Shown in pieces: positions 56,667 to 64,000 of a DNA stretch of 64,000 nucleotides. The notes below the pieces were generated by a model. The model saw nothing but the letters and a program-made list of their open reading frames with translations. It did no database searches and was not told the DNA's origin. The stretch covers positions 258,862-322,861 of the forward strand of contig JALHJW010000004.1 of NCBI GenBank assembly GCA_022839785.1. Reading direction: 5' to 3'. The first letter of the stretch is position 1, and every line of letters begins with the position of its first letter. The position numbers and the translations under genes were made by a program. This DNA comes from Desulfovibrio sp. Lineage in GTDB: Bacteria; Desulfobacterota; Desulfovibrionia; Desulfovibrionales; Desulfovibrionaceae.

Positions 56667-58628
56667 ATGTACGACGACAAGGAACTCAAGGAATACCGGG
56701 ACCTGCTCGCGCCGCCGGAGCGCTTCGAGGAGGGCTTCGACTGGAAGACCCTGGTCGGCGCCATCTTCATCGGCTTCCTGATGATGCCCGGCTCCATGTA
56801 CCTGCAGCTCGTCATCGGCCAGGGCATCGGCCCGGCCGCGCGCTGGGTGACCATCATCCTCTTCGCGGAGATCGCCAAGCGCTCCTACACGAGCCTCAAG
56901 CAGCAGGAAATCTTCCTCCTCTACTACATGGCGGGCGCGGCCCTGGCCTCGCCCTTCCAGGGACTGCTCTGGCAGCAGTACCTCATCCAATCCGACGCGG
57001 CGCGCATGCTCGGGCTGACCGAGTTCATCCCGCACTGGATCGCGCCAGGCCTCAACTCCGAGTCCCTGACCGAGCGCTCCTTCCTGCACCGCGACTGGCT
57101 GATGCCCGTGCTTCTGCTCTTCGGCGCGCAGCTCATCCAGCGCATCGACCAGTTCGGCCTGGGCTACGCCATGTACCGCATCACCTCGGACATCGAGAAG
57201 CTGCCCTTCCCCATGGCCCCGGTGGGCGCGCTGGGCACCATGGCCCTGGCCGAGTCCACGGACGACAAGGACAAGAGCTGGAAGTGGCGGGTCTTCTCCA
57301 TCGGCGGGGTCATCGGCCTGGCCTTCGGCGCCGTCTACGTGCTCCTGCCCGCGGTTTCGGGGCTGATCTTCACCGAGCCGGTGCGGCTCATCCCCATCCC
57401 CTGGATCGAACTCACGCCCTACACCGAGGACGTGCTCCCGGCCGTGGCCACGGGCATCCAACTCGACCTGGGTCTGCTCTTCCTGGGCATGGTCCTGCCC
57501 TTCTGGGCGGTCATCGGCAGCTTCATCGGCGTGGTCTTCACCATGTCCCTCAACCCCACGCTCTACGACCTGGGCCTGCTGCACCGCTGGCATCCCGGCA
57601 TGCGCACCGTGGAGACGCTCTTCGCCAACAACTTCGACTTCTACATGAGCGTCTCCATCGGCCTCGGGCTGTCCATCGGCCTCATCGGCATCTGGCAGGT
57701 GGCGCGCTCCCTGCAGAAGGTCAAGGGCGCGGCGAAAGCCTCCTGGGCGGAGATGGTGCGGGGCAGACCGGAACGCGGAGACATCAACTTCTGGCTCTCC
57801 GTGGCCATCTACTTCTTCTCCACCCTGGCCTACACCGTGCTCTGCGTGGCGCTCGTGCCGGGCTTCCCCTGGCTCTTCTTCGTGCTCTACGGCTTCGTCT
57901 ACACGCCCTTCATCTCCTACGTCACGGCGCGCATGGAAGGCATCGCGGGCCAGGTGGTCAACCTGCCGCTGGTGCGCGAGGCCAGCTTCATCGCGGGCTC
58001 CAAGTACTTCGGCTATTCGGGCATCGAGATCTGGTACGCGCCCATCCCCATCCACAACTACGGCGAGGCCACGGTGCAGTTCCGGCAGATCGAACTGACC
58101 GGCACGAGCCTGCGCGGCGTGATCAAGGCCGAGGTCGTGGCCTGGCCCGTAGTCTTCGTGGCCTCCCTGCTCTTCTCGCAGTTCCTATGGCGGCTCGCGC
58201 CCATCCCCTCGGTCCATTTCCCCTACGCCCAGGAGATCTGGCACCTGCAGGCCCTGAACCAGCTGCTCATGCAGACCTCGACGCTGGAGGGCAACTCGGC
58301 CTTTTTCCAGGCCCTTTCCCCTGCCATCGCAGGCGGGGCCATGCTGGCGGGGCTGCTGCTTTATGGCGTGCTCTCCATCTTCGGCCTGCCCGTGCTGCTC
58401 ATCTACGGCCTGGTGCGGGGCCTGGGACAGACCGCGCCGCACGGCCACCTCCTGGAATTCTTCGGCGCGCTGCTCGGCCGTTTCTATTTCCTGAAGCGCT
58501 ACGGCGCGCAATGGCGGCAGTACGCGCCGGTGCTGCTGGCGGGCTTCTCCTGCGGCATGGGCCTCACGGGCATGTTCGCCATGGGCTGCACCCTGATCCT
58601 CAAATCGCTGGGCAAGCTGGCGTACTGA
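56667..58628 (+). CDS. Large polytopic membrane protein, OPT-like (second of two)
   Basis: A 653-residue membrane protein with many hydrophobic spans. DWKTLVGAIFIGFLMMPGSMYLQLVIGQGIGPAARWVTIILFAEIAKRSYT and EKLPFPMAPVGA resemble OPT-family helices and the PFP/P-rich loop seen in them. The C-terminus GAQWRQYAPVLLAGFSCGMGLTGMFAMGCTLILKSLGKL has a glycine-rich final helix pair. It probably pairs with the preceding 659-residue protein, perhaps as a heterodimer. Substrate unknown; peptide-like cargo is an inference from the family. Confidence 0.72.
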   Translation: MYDDKELKEYRDLLAPPERFEEGFDWKTLVGAIFIGFLMMPGSMYLQLVIGQGIGPAARWVTIILFAEIAKRSYTSLKQQEIFLLYYMAGAALASPFQGLLWQQYLIQSDAARMLGLTEFIPHWIAPGLNSESLTERSFLHRDWLMPVLLLFGAQLIQRIDQFGLGYAMYRITSDIEKLPFPMAPVGALGTMALAESTDDKDKSWKWRVFSIGGVIGLAFGAVYVLLPAVSGLIFTEPVRLIPIPWIELTPYTEDVLPAVATGIQLDLGLLFLGMVLPFWAVIGSFIGVVFTMSLNPTLYDLGLLHRWHPGMRTVETLFANNFDFYMSVSIGLGLSIGLIGIWQVARSLQKVKGAAKASWAEMVRGRPERGDINFWLSVAIYFFSTLAYTVLCVALVPGFPWLFFVLYGFVYTPFISYVTARMEGIAGQVVNLPLVREASFIAGSKYFGYSGIEIWYAPIPIHNYGEATVQFRQIELTGTSLRGVIKAEVVAWPVVFVASLLFSQFLWRLAPIPSVHFPYAQEIWHLQALNQLLMQTSTLEGNSAFFQALSPAIAGGAMLAGLLLYGVLSIFGLPVLLIYGLVRGLGQTAPHGHLLEFFGALLGRFYFLKRYGAQWRQYAPVLLAGFSCGMGLTGMFAMGCTLILKSLGKLAY

Positions 58629-58785
58629 GAACACGCGGTCCCGCGCATCCCCGGCGGCTCTGCGCCGGAAGAGGCCGACCGGCCGCATGTTCGCCCGCCC
58701 GCGCGGGGCGCGGTACACGTTTGAAGACACACGGCGTCGCCGGGAAAGGGGCATCCATTCCCGACGACTCCCTGCAAGGACGATG

Positions 58786-59667
58786 ATGCGCCGCATCTGC
58801 TGGAACGGAACCTGCCTGGAAGTCCCCGCGGACTGGGACCCGCTGGCCCTGGGCCTGGCCGAGATGCGGCTCGGGCCGCCGGGCGCGAGCGTCCTGTCCG
58901 TGAAGTGGACCCCCATCCGGGGCGGCTTCTCCACGGAAAAGCACTTCCGGAAGATCGCCCGGGCCTTTGCCGGGGACGGCGAGGCCGCGCGTGAGGACTG
59001 GCGGGCCGACGCGGCCGGACAGGCGGAGACTTCCGGGCGCGAGGTGCTGCCCTACGTTTGGCGCACGGGCGGCGAGTCCGGGCTCGGGGCCGTGGTGCAT
59101 GATACGGCCGCGGGCATGGGCGCGCTCCTGCAGGCCCGCACTGACGACCGCGCGGCCGCCCGCGCCTGGCTCGATTCGTTGCAGCTGGCCCGCCCGGGTT
59201 TTCCGCGGGAGTTCGAGGTCTTCGACATCCGGGCCGAAGTTCCGGCCGGATTCGACCTGGAGTCCTTCTTCTTCAAGCCCGGCCACTTCGGCCTGACCTT
59301 CGCCCGCGGGCGCGAACAACTCGTGCTGGAGCGTCTGGGGCCTGCGGACGTGCTGTTGCAGTTCTCCACCTTGGCCCTGCTGGCCGGGGCGCGCTGGCCC
59401 GACCTGACCCTCTCGGTCGCGTCCGAGCCCTGCAGCCTGCCCTCGGGCCACGGACTGGAATGGAGCGCCACGCCTGGACCGGCGGCTAGGCTCGCGGCTG
59501 CGCTCCTGCGCAGACGTCCCTACAGCCGTCTGCGCGTCTGGCACGAGGCGGAAGCCAACCGCATCCTCGTGGCCGCGGCGCGCGCCCCCTCCCCCCTTGA
59601 TGCCGCCCGCTTCGACGCGGTATGCAGAAGCTATGTCACTCTTCGGACGCGCGAAACGCACGGCTGA
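58786..59667 (+). CDS. Unknown protein in the transport block
   Basis: A 293-residue soluble protein with no recognisable family. The first third (ICWNGTCLEVPADWDPLALGLAEMRLGPPGASVLSVKW) and a middle part (EFEVFDIRAEVPAGFDLESFFFKPGHFGLTFARGREQLVLERL) look like two copies of a beta-rich unit, each with a VPA-W/F-D element. It has no signal peptide. The start is uncertain between ATG 58783 and 58786; AAGGA spacing favours 58786. Its end overlaps the next gene by 35 bases, which shows co-translation. It follows the second OPT-like gene by 157 bases on the same strand. Confidence 0.7.
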   Translation: MRRICWNGTCLEVPADWDPLALGLAEMRLGPPGASVLSVKWTPIRGGFSTEKHFRKIARAFAGDGEAAREDWRADAAGQAETSGREVLPYVWRTGGESGLGAVVHDTAAGMGALLQARTDDRAAARAWLDSLQLARPGFPREFEVFDIRAEVPAGFDLESFFFKPGHFGLTFARGREQLVLERLGPADVLLQFSTLALLAGARWPDLTLSVASEPCSLPSGHGLEWSATPGPAARLAAALLRRRPYSRLRVWHEAEANRILVAAARAPSPLDAARFDAVCRSYVTLRTRETHG

Positions 59668-60043
59668 GCGGCCCGGCCTGAGCCGCGAGGAGGCCCTGGC
59701 CGCGGCCCCGGTGCGCAGCCTCTCGGTCTCGGAAACCGCCTCGGATGAGGGGATGATCCTCGGCTATCCCGCCACGGTCACGCCCTGGTTCGGCGCGCTG
59801 GCGAGACGCCTGGGGCTGTGGGACGGCAGGCCCATGATCCGGCGGCTGCGCCTGGACGCCATGGGCTGCACGGTCTGGAGCTGGATCGACGGCAGACGCG
59901 ACGTGCGCACCCTGGCCGCCATGCTCGCCGAGCGCTACACCCTGCACCCGCGCGAGGCCGAGGCCTCCATGACCGCCTTCCTGCGCGAACTGGGCAAGCG
60001 CGGCATCATCGCGCTCAGGCCCGCGGCCGACCGTTCCGGCTAG
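59633..60043 (+). CDS. PqqD-like domain protein
   Basis: A 136-residue protein whose residues 70-128 match a PqqD/RiPP-recognition-like fold: RRLRLDAMGCTVWSWIDGRRDVRTLAAMLAERYTLHPREAEASMTAFLRELGKRGII. PqqD-type domains bind a leader peptide in RiPP pathways, but many relatives stand outside such pathways. The N-terminal 60 residues are less conserved and include a basic helix. It is the last gene of the block and overlaps the upstream gene by 35 bases. No radical SAM partner or obvious precursor peptide is nearby. It converges with the next gene, overlapping it by four bases. Confidence 0.8.
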   Translation: MSLFGRAKRTAERPGLSREEALAAAPVRSLSVSETASDEGMILGYPATVTPWFGALARRLGLWDGRPMIRRLRLDAMGCTVWSWIDGRRDVRTLAAMLAERYTLHPREAEASMTAFLRELGKRGIIALRPAADRSG

Positions 60044-60462
60044 GGCCGCACGTACGCGTCGAGATTCGCCCCTTCCCACTGCGGACTCTGCCAGAAGGCG
60101 GCGGACCAGACCATGAGCGCCGCGGCCTGCAGGTCGGAGAGGCGTTCGAGCTTGCGCTCCAGCGAGGGCCAGCTCGCGCCGTGCTGGTTGTGCACGTGCT
60201 CCTCGGCGCAGGCCTCGCGTAGCCGAAGCTGCAGGTAGGAGCGCTTGCACTGCTCGGGCAGCAGGCGGCTGACCCGGCGGTAGGCCTCCACCACGGTCCG
60301 CAACTCCCCGGCCGAGAACTCCGCCTTGAGCTGGACCACGGCCCGCTGGAACGTCTCCACGGCCCAGGGCAGGATGAACTCCGCCCCGGCGCTCTTGGTC
60401 TTGAAGAGGGCCCGAAGCTGCCCCTCCATGTCGTCGTTGATGCGCGCGGCCACCTGCGCCAT
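60040..60462 (-). CDS. Small protein with a possible ribbon-helix-helix start
   Basis: A 140-residue basic/helical protein. The start MAQVAARINDDMEGQLRAL has the short strand-plus-helix look of ribbon-helix-helix regulators. The rest is amphipathic helices with Trp residues (RKLERLSDLQAAALMVWSAAFWQ) that I cannot place. An upstream frame to 60507 exists, but ATG 60462 has GGGAGGA and is preferred. It is preceded by an AT-rich promoter with an inverted repeat, which supports autoregulation. Its last codons overlap the PqqD-like gene by four bases. Confidence 0.7.
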   Translation of the reverse strand: MAQVAARINDDMEGQLRALFKTKSAGAEFILPWAVETFQRAVVQLKAEFSAGELRTVVEAYRRVSRLLPEQCKRSYLQLRLREACAEEHVHNQHGASWPSLERKLERLSDLQAAALMVWSAAFWQSPQWEGANLDAYVRP

Positions 60463-60505
60463 GGATTCCTCCCGGAATGAAGAGGGGTTGCGCCAACACT
60501 TTTGC

Positions 60506-60541
60506 ATTACCCTGATAATCCGTAATGATAAAATAAATCAA
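60506..60541 (-). promoter_or_regulatory. AT-rich promoter with inverted repeat
   Basis: On the minus strand TTGATT (60541-60536), 17 bases, TTATCA (60518-60513). An inverted repeat ATTAC (60506-60510) and GTAAT (60522-60526) with an 11-base centre straddles the -10, a layout expected of an operator for the protein encoded just downstream. It stands out as a low-GC island. Confidence 0.5.
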
Positions 60542-60608
60542 GAGGGGATCTAGATTTTCTTATGGCGGAAAATCCTTTGCACGGCGGGGTTTTCCGGACG
60601 AAACGAAC

Positions 60609-60642
60609 GTCGCGCGGCCGGAAAAATTTCCGGCCGCGCGAC
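60609..60642 (-). terminator. Stem-loop after hldE
   Basis: A 13-bp perfect stem (60609-60621 with 60630-60642) with an AAAAATTT centre, 25 bases downstream of the hldE stop. There is only a weak T-rich stretch beyond it, so termination is plausible but not certain. Confidence 0.5.
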
Positions 60643-60666
60643 GCTACGCGATGCAGGACAGGAGGA

Positions 60667-62121
60667 TCAGCCCTTGATGCGCTCGATGAGGCAGGTGGTG
60701 CTCTTGCCGTCCACCAGGGGCACGATGCAGACCTCGCCGCCGCGGGCCAGGACCAGATCGTGGCCGACCACCGTCTCGACGGTGTAGTCGCCGCCCTTGA
60801 CCAGGACGTCGGGCTGAAGCTCGGCGATGAGTTCGCGCGGCGTGTCCTGGCCGAAGAGCACGACCATGTCCACGCATTCCAGGGCGGCCAGGAGCGCGGC
60901 GCGCTCAGCCTCGGGCAGGATGGGCCGGGTCTCGCCCTTGAGGCGGCGCACCGAGGCGTCGCTGTTCAGGCCGACCACCAGACGGGCGCCCAGGCCAGCG
61001 GCCTGGTGCAGCAGGGCGATGTGGCCGACGTGCAGAAGATCGAAGCAGCCGTTGGTGAAGACCACCCGCTCGCCCTGCCTGCGCCAGGCCGAAATGGTCT
61101 CCGCGGCGCGCCGCCAGGAACGGATCTTGTGGCCCGTGGCCGAGATGCGGCGGGCCAGGGCTTCTTCCAGCTCGGCGCGATAGATGGGCTTGGTGCCCAG
61201 TTTGCCGACCACCACGCCGGCCGCGGCGTTGGCCAGCCCGGCGGCCTCGCGCGCCGGAAGTCCGGCCCCCAGGGCGGCGGCCATGGTGGCGATGACCGTG
61301 TCCCCCGCGCCCGAGACGTCGAAGACCTCGCGCGCCTCGGCCGCGATGCGCCAGGGCTCCCCCCCGCGGGTGAAGAGCGAGAGCCCCTTGGCCCCGCGCG
61401 TCACCAGCAGGTGGCGCAGGCTGAAGGCGTTGATGGCCGTGGCCGCGCGCGCCGCCAGATCGGCCTCGTCGTCGGGGTTGAACTGGGCGACATGCAGGAA
61501 CTCCGCGGTATTGGGCGTGATGCAGGTCGCGCCCTGGTAGCGCGTCCAGTCCGCGCCCTTGGGGTCCACGAGCACGGGCACGCCCGCGTCGTTGCACAGC
61601 CGGATGGCGTCCTGGGCCAGGGAGAGGGCGAAGACGCCCTTGCCGTAATCCGAGAGGACCACGGCCCTGGCCTGCCCCAGGGCCTCGCGAAACGCGCCGA
61701 GCAGGGCGGTGTAGATATCCTCGGACAGAGGGCTGGTGGCCTCCTCGTCCAGACGCAGAAGCTGCTGGCCGCGGCCCATGACCCGGGTCTTGACCGTGGT
61801 GGGGCGGCCCGGGGCCGCAGGCACGCGCGCCTCCACCGAAATGTCGCCGAACGTGGTTTCGAGGATGCGGCCCGGTTCGTCGTCGCCGCGCACGCCGATG
61901 CAGACCACGCGGCAGCCCAGCCCAGCGAGGTTGGCGGCGACGTTGCCCGCGCCGCCCAGGATGTGGGTCTTGCGCCCCACGCTGACGACCTGGACCGGGG
62001 CCTCAGGCGAGATGCGGCCGACGTCGCCCCAGACGTACTGGTCGAGCATCACGTCGCCGAGCACGATCACCGGGACGTCGGAAAAATCGGGAACAGTGAG
62101 CGCCGCTGCGTTGGAATCCAT
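60667..62121 (-). CDS. hldE: Bifunctional D-glycero-beta-D-manno-heptose-7-phosphate kinase/1-phosphate adenylyltransferase
   Basis: Makes ADP-heptose for LPS. It has 484 residues. The N-terminal ribokinase-like domain has VIVLGDVMLDQYVWGDVGRISPEAPVQVV, LGGAGNVAANLAGLG and the catalytic GAGDTVIATMAAALGAG. The C-terminal nucleotidyltransferase has FTNGCFDLLHVGHIALLHQA (the HxGH motif) and VVGLNSDASVRRLKG. Both active sites look intact. The start is at 62121 with GGAG. It supplies donor for the family 9 glycosyltransferase at 20302-21345. It is divergent from an unknown gene. Confidence 0.96.
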   Translation of the reverse strand: MDSNAAALTVPDFSDVPVIVLGDVMLDQYVWGDVGRISPEAPVQVVSVGRKTHILGGAGNVAANLAGLGCRVVCIGVRGDDEPGRILETTFGDISVEARVPAAPGRPTTVKTRVMGRGQQLLRLDEEATSPLSEDIYTALLGAFREALGQARAVVLSDYGKGVFALSLAQDAIRLCNDAGVPVLVDPKGADWTRYQGATCITPNTAEFLHVAQFNPDDEADLAARAATAINAFSLRHLLVTRGAKGLSLFTRGGEPWRIAAEAREVFDVSGAGDTVIATMAAALGAGLPAREAAGLANAAAGVVVGKLGTKPIYRAELEEALARRISATGHKIRSWRRAAETISAWRRQGERVVFTNGCFDLLHVGHIALLHQAAGLGARLVVGLNSDASVRRLKGETRPILPEAERAALLAALECVDMVVLFGQDTPRELIAELQPDVLVKGGDYTVETVVGHDLVLARGGEVCIVPLVDGKSTTCLIERIKG

Positions 62122-62305
62122 GCATTCTCCGGGTTTATGGCCTGCTCCCTGTACGTTGTTTCCCCCCGATGTTCAAGCCGCGCCGTGAAACGCCCCACCA
62201 TGCGACAAAACCCCGGGATCGGTCCTTCTCATGCCGGGTTTTCTCGTGTATTGGTCAAGGACATATGCCGTTCCCCCACACACCCTTGGACTTCGCGAGA
62301 CGCCA

Positions 62306-63820
62306 GTGACCAGCCAGGATGCGGCCCAGTCCCCTACTCCTTCCAGCAGCGAGGAACGTTTCGACCTCTATCTGCGCAAGCTCGTCCAGCTCAAGGAACG
62401 CGGCTCGTTGCGCGACGTCATGGAACGGGAGATGCTGCTTGAGTTCATCCGCACCAACCATACGCGGATCAACGAATTTCCCCTGCTGGCGCAGCAGCAG
62501 AACAGTGTCATCAACATCCTGTGCTACCGCAGCGCCAGCCACCATTCTCAGGACTTCGTCAAACGCTACACCTCGAATTTCCTGCACCTGCTGACCCAGT
62601 TCAGCAAGGCCTCGGTGGCCCGCGACCAGGCCCTCGCGGAAAAGCTGCGCGTCCAGATCCAGAACACCGAGACGATCCTCATCAAGTGCCTGCAGGGCTC
62701 TGTCTACGCCGCGGCCCTGGCGCACGACAACTTCGAGGAAGTGCTCATCCGGGCCTTCGGCGCGGACGCCGTGCCGGTCATCGACGGCATCAGCGAACGG
62801 CTGGAGCTCAACGACCGCTACTGGCGCGAGATCGTCGAAAGCTTCGTGACCAAACCGGTGAGCGAGGCCTACGACGCCATCATCGCCCAGGAGAAATACA
62901 GCCTGCGCAAGGAGCAGAATCTGCTCCTCCTGCAGTTCGCCATGGACGACGTCCTGGCGGGCCTTCCCGGCACCACCCAGGGCATCCAGAAAACCCGCGT
63001 GCAGTCCCTGTACGAGGAGATCGGCGCGAACCAGGACAGCACGCTCAAGCTCAAGCTCGTGCTGGAGCTGCTGCTGGCCGAGAACGAACTTCTGGGCAGC
63101 CGCGTCTCGCGCGAGATGAAGCTCACGGCGGCCACCATCGTCTGCATGGACGCCGTGGCCGAGCAGTACCTGGACAAGGCCAGGGAGCGGGCCGGAGCGG
63201 GGGAGTCGGGCCTGCCGGACCTGGAGCTGGCGCAGTTCCAGTTCGTACAGGAGCAGATCGTGGCCATGGCCGTGGGCGCCGTCCTGACCTTCGACATCAT
63301 CCGCGACGATTTCTGCAGCGCCGTCGCGTCCCTGGGTATCGCGGACCCCAAGAGCCTGCAGGAGCACATGAACGCCTTCCGCATGGCCGGTCTCGGCCAC
63401 GTGCTGCAGGCCCTGTTCGAAGGCCAGTTGCTCTGCATCCTGCGCGCCAGGACCGGGGACGAAGGCAACAAGATCATCTACCGCACGGCCAGGACGCGGC
63501 GCATTCCGCTGGCCAAGCTCGACGAGCTGGGGGCGGCGGGGCTCACCAAGATCCGCCGCCACAAGCTCTTCGAACCGGACAAGTCGAACCCGGGCATGGC
63601 CCTCTTCCTGCCGCGCACAGCCAAGGAACTGCGGACCGTGCTCGAAATGCTCCAGCCCGAGCCCGAATTCGCCCAGGCCGTGCTGCGCGCCTGGGAAGAG
63701 GCGGGATTCAAGGTGGAGGTCCTGGCCGCCATCAACCTGGAGGTCCTGGCGCGCACCACCACCAACCTCAAGAACAGACTGGCCGAGATTCTGGCCAAGT
63801 TCGGCATCAAGGGAGCGTAA
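62306..63820 (+). CDS. Unknown 504-residue helical protein
   Basis: A soluble, mostly helical protein with no recognised family. Visible features are a leucine-rich KLVQLKERGSLRDVMEREMLLEFIRTNHTRINEFPLL, long charged helices and FPIPLAKLD-like turns; the last part (LEMLQPEPEFAQAVLRAWEEAGFKVEVLAAINLEVLARTTTNLKNRLAEILAKFGI) is a helical bundle. No membrane span is seen. The start is uncertain: GTG 62306 (VTSQDAAQ) is the most likely because the upstream in-frame part is not protein-like, though the Shine-Dalgarno is weak. A strong hairpin ends the gene. Coding quality is typical of the region. Confidence 0.7.
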   Translation: MTSQDAAQSPTPSSSEERFDLYLRKLVQLKERGSLRDVMEREMLLEFIRTNHTRINEFPLLAQQQNSVINILCYRSASHHSQDFVKRYTSNFLHLLTQFSKASVARDQALAEKLRVQIQNTETILIKCLQGSVYAAALAHDNFEEVLIRAFGADAVPVIDGISERLELNDRYWREIVESFVTKPVSEAYDAIIAQEKYSLRKEQNLLLLQFAMDDVLAGLPGTTQGIQKTRVQSLYEEIGANQDSTLKLKLVLELLLAENELLGSRVSREMKLTAATIVCMDAVAEQYLDKARERAGAGESGLPDLELAQFQFVQEQIVAMAVGAVLTFDIIRDDFCSAVASLGIADPKSLQEHMNAFRMAGLGHVLQALFEGQLLCILRARTGDEGNKIIYRTARTRRIPLAKLDELGAAGLTKIRRHKLFEPDKSNPGMALFLPRTAKELRTVLEMLQPEPEFAQAVLRAWEEAGFKVEVLAAINLEVLARTTTNLKNRLAEILAKFGIKGA

Positions 63821-63838
63821 TCCCGTTTTTCCGTCAAA

Positions 63839-63880
63839 GCGGCCGCGCCCCCCTCCCGACCGGGAGGGGGGCGCGGCCGC
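63839..63880. terminator. Perfect 19-bp stem-loop, probable terminator
   Basis: A 19-bp perfect stem (63839-63857 with 63862-63880) with a GACC loop, 19 bases past the stop of the unknown 504-residue gene and 25 bases beyond the stop of the convergent partial gene. T-rich flanks are short on both sides. It is likely to serve both convergent genes. Confidence 0.65.
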
Positions 63881-63904
63881 TTTCGTAGGGGGCGCCTTGC
63901 CCGG

Positions 63905-64000
63905 TCAGGCGCGGGCCACGGCTCGCCGGATGAAATCGACGGCTTCCGTGTAGTAGCCCTCGGGACAGAACGGGTTGAGCAGCCGCGTGCGCACCGAGCC
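63905..64000 (-). CDS. C-terminal end of an unidentified gene
   Basis: An open minus-strand frame enters from the right edge and gives the last 31 residues (LLNPFCPEGYYTEAVDFIRRAVARA at the end), closing with TGA at 63907-63905. It is too short to identify. The codon pattern is normal for the region and the stop lies next to a strong stem-loop. Confidence 0.5.
   Translation of the reverse strand, partial: GSVRTRLLNPFCPEGYYTEAVDFIRRAVARA

Overview
The window is a dense, very GC-rich (about 70% by eye) bacterial chromosome segment with roughly 52 protein genes, short intergenic gaps, and no rRNA, tRNA, CRISPR array, insertion sequence or prophage that I can see. The gene set points to a Gram-negative with heptose-containing LPS (HldE, a family 9 glycosyltransferase), a free-living motile or chemotactic life style (a full che operon, a Cache-type receptor, a hybrid kinase) and anaerobic redox enzymes. 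PaaK next to an ACT protein, CrcB-DUF190 and the overall protein style fit Desulfovibrionales (Desulfobacterota). That taxonomic call is inference, not a database result.

Layout. 1-7158: core metabolism (gpmI fragment, rsfS, serB, a family 2 glycosyltransferase, pgl, a DUF547 protein, paaK, an ACT protein). 7220-13294: RtcB RNA ligase, a hybrid histidine kinase with receiver and Hpt, and a tandem-Cache chemoreceptor. 13509-19708: a minus-strand run uvrB, K+ channel, ligA, dapB ending in a clear terminator. 19806-21345: an unknown protein and a heptosyltransferase-like enzyme. 21589-26675: a sigma factor fused to an NrtA/SsuA-like ligand-binding domain, followed by a cytoplasmic molybdopterin oxidoreductase, its iron-sulfur partner and an HPP-family membrane protein. 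26688-30797: an exported coiled-coil protein and the N-degron set aat-clpA-clpS. 30924-32319: CYTH protein, fluoride exporter CrcB and DUF190. 32348-39005: a chemotaxis operon (MCP-like protein with a CheZ-like motif, STAS, CheY, CheA, CheR, CheB). 39257-48261: a glycan locus with two methyltransferases, three related GT-B enzymes (one fused to a histidine phosphatase), two family 4 glycosyltransferases and a deacetylase-like protein. 48389-60043: a seven-gene codirectional block. 60040-64000: a small possible DNA-binding protein, hldE, an unknown 504-aa protein and a gene fragment.

The two best candidates for undescribed biology are these. (1) The 48389-60043 block encodes a mini-FtsX permease, a LolD/MacB-type ATPase, a 1605-aa FtsX permease carrying a degenerate M28-peptidase-like extracytoplasmic domain, two large OPT-like membrane proteins, an unknown protein and a PqqD-like protein. 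(2) The sigma factor/solute-binding-protein fusion at 21589-22992 looks like a one-component, ligand-responsive sigma factor placed directly upstream of a molybdoenzyme operon.
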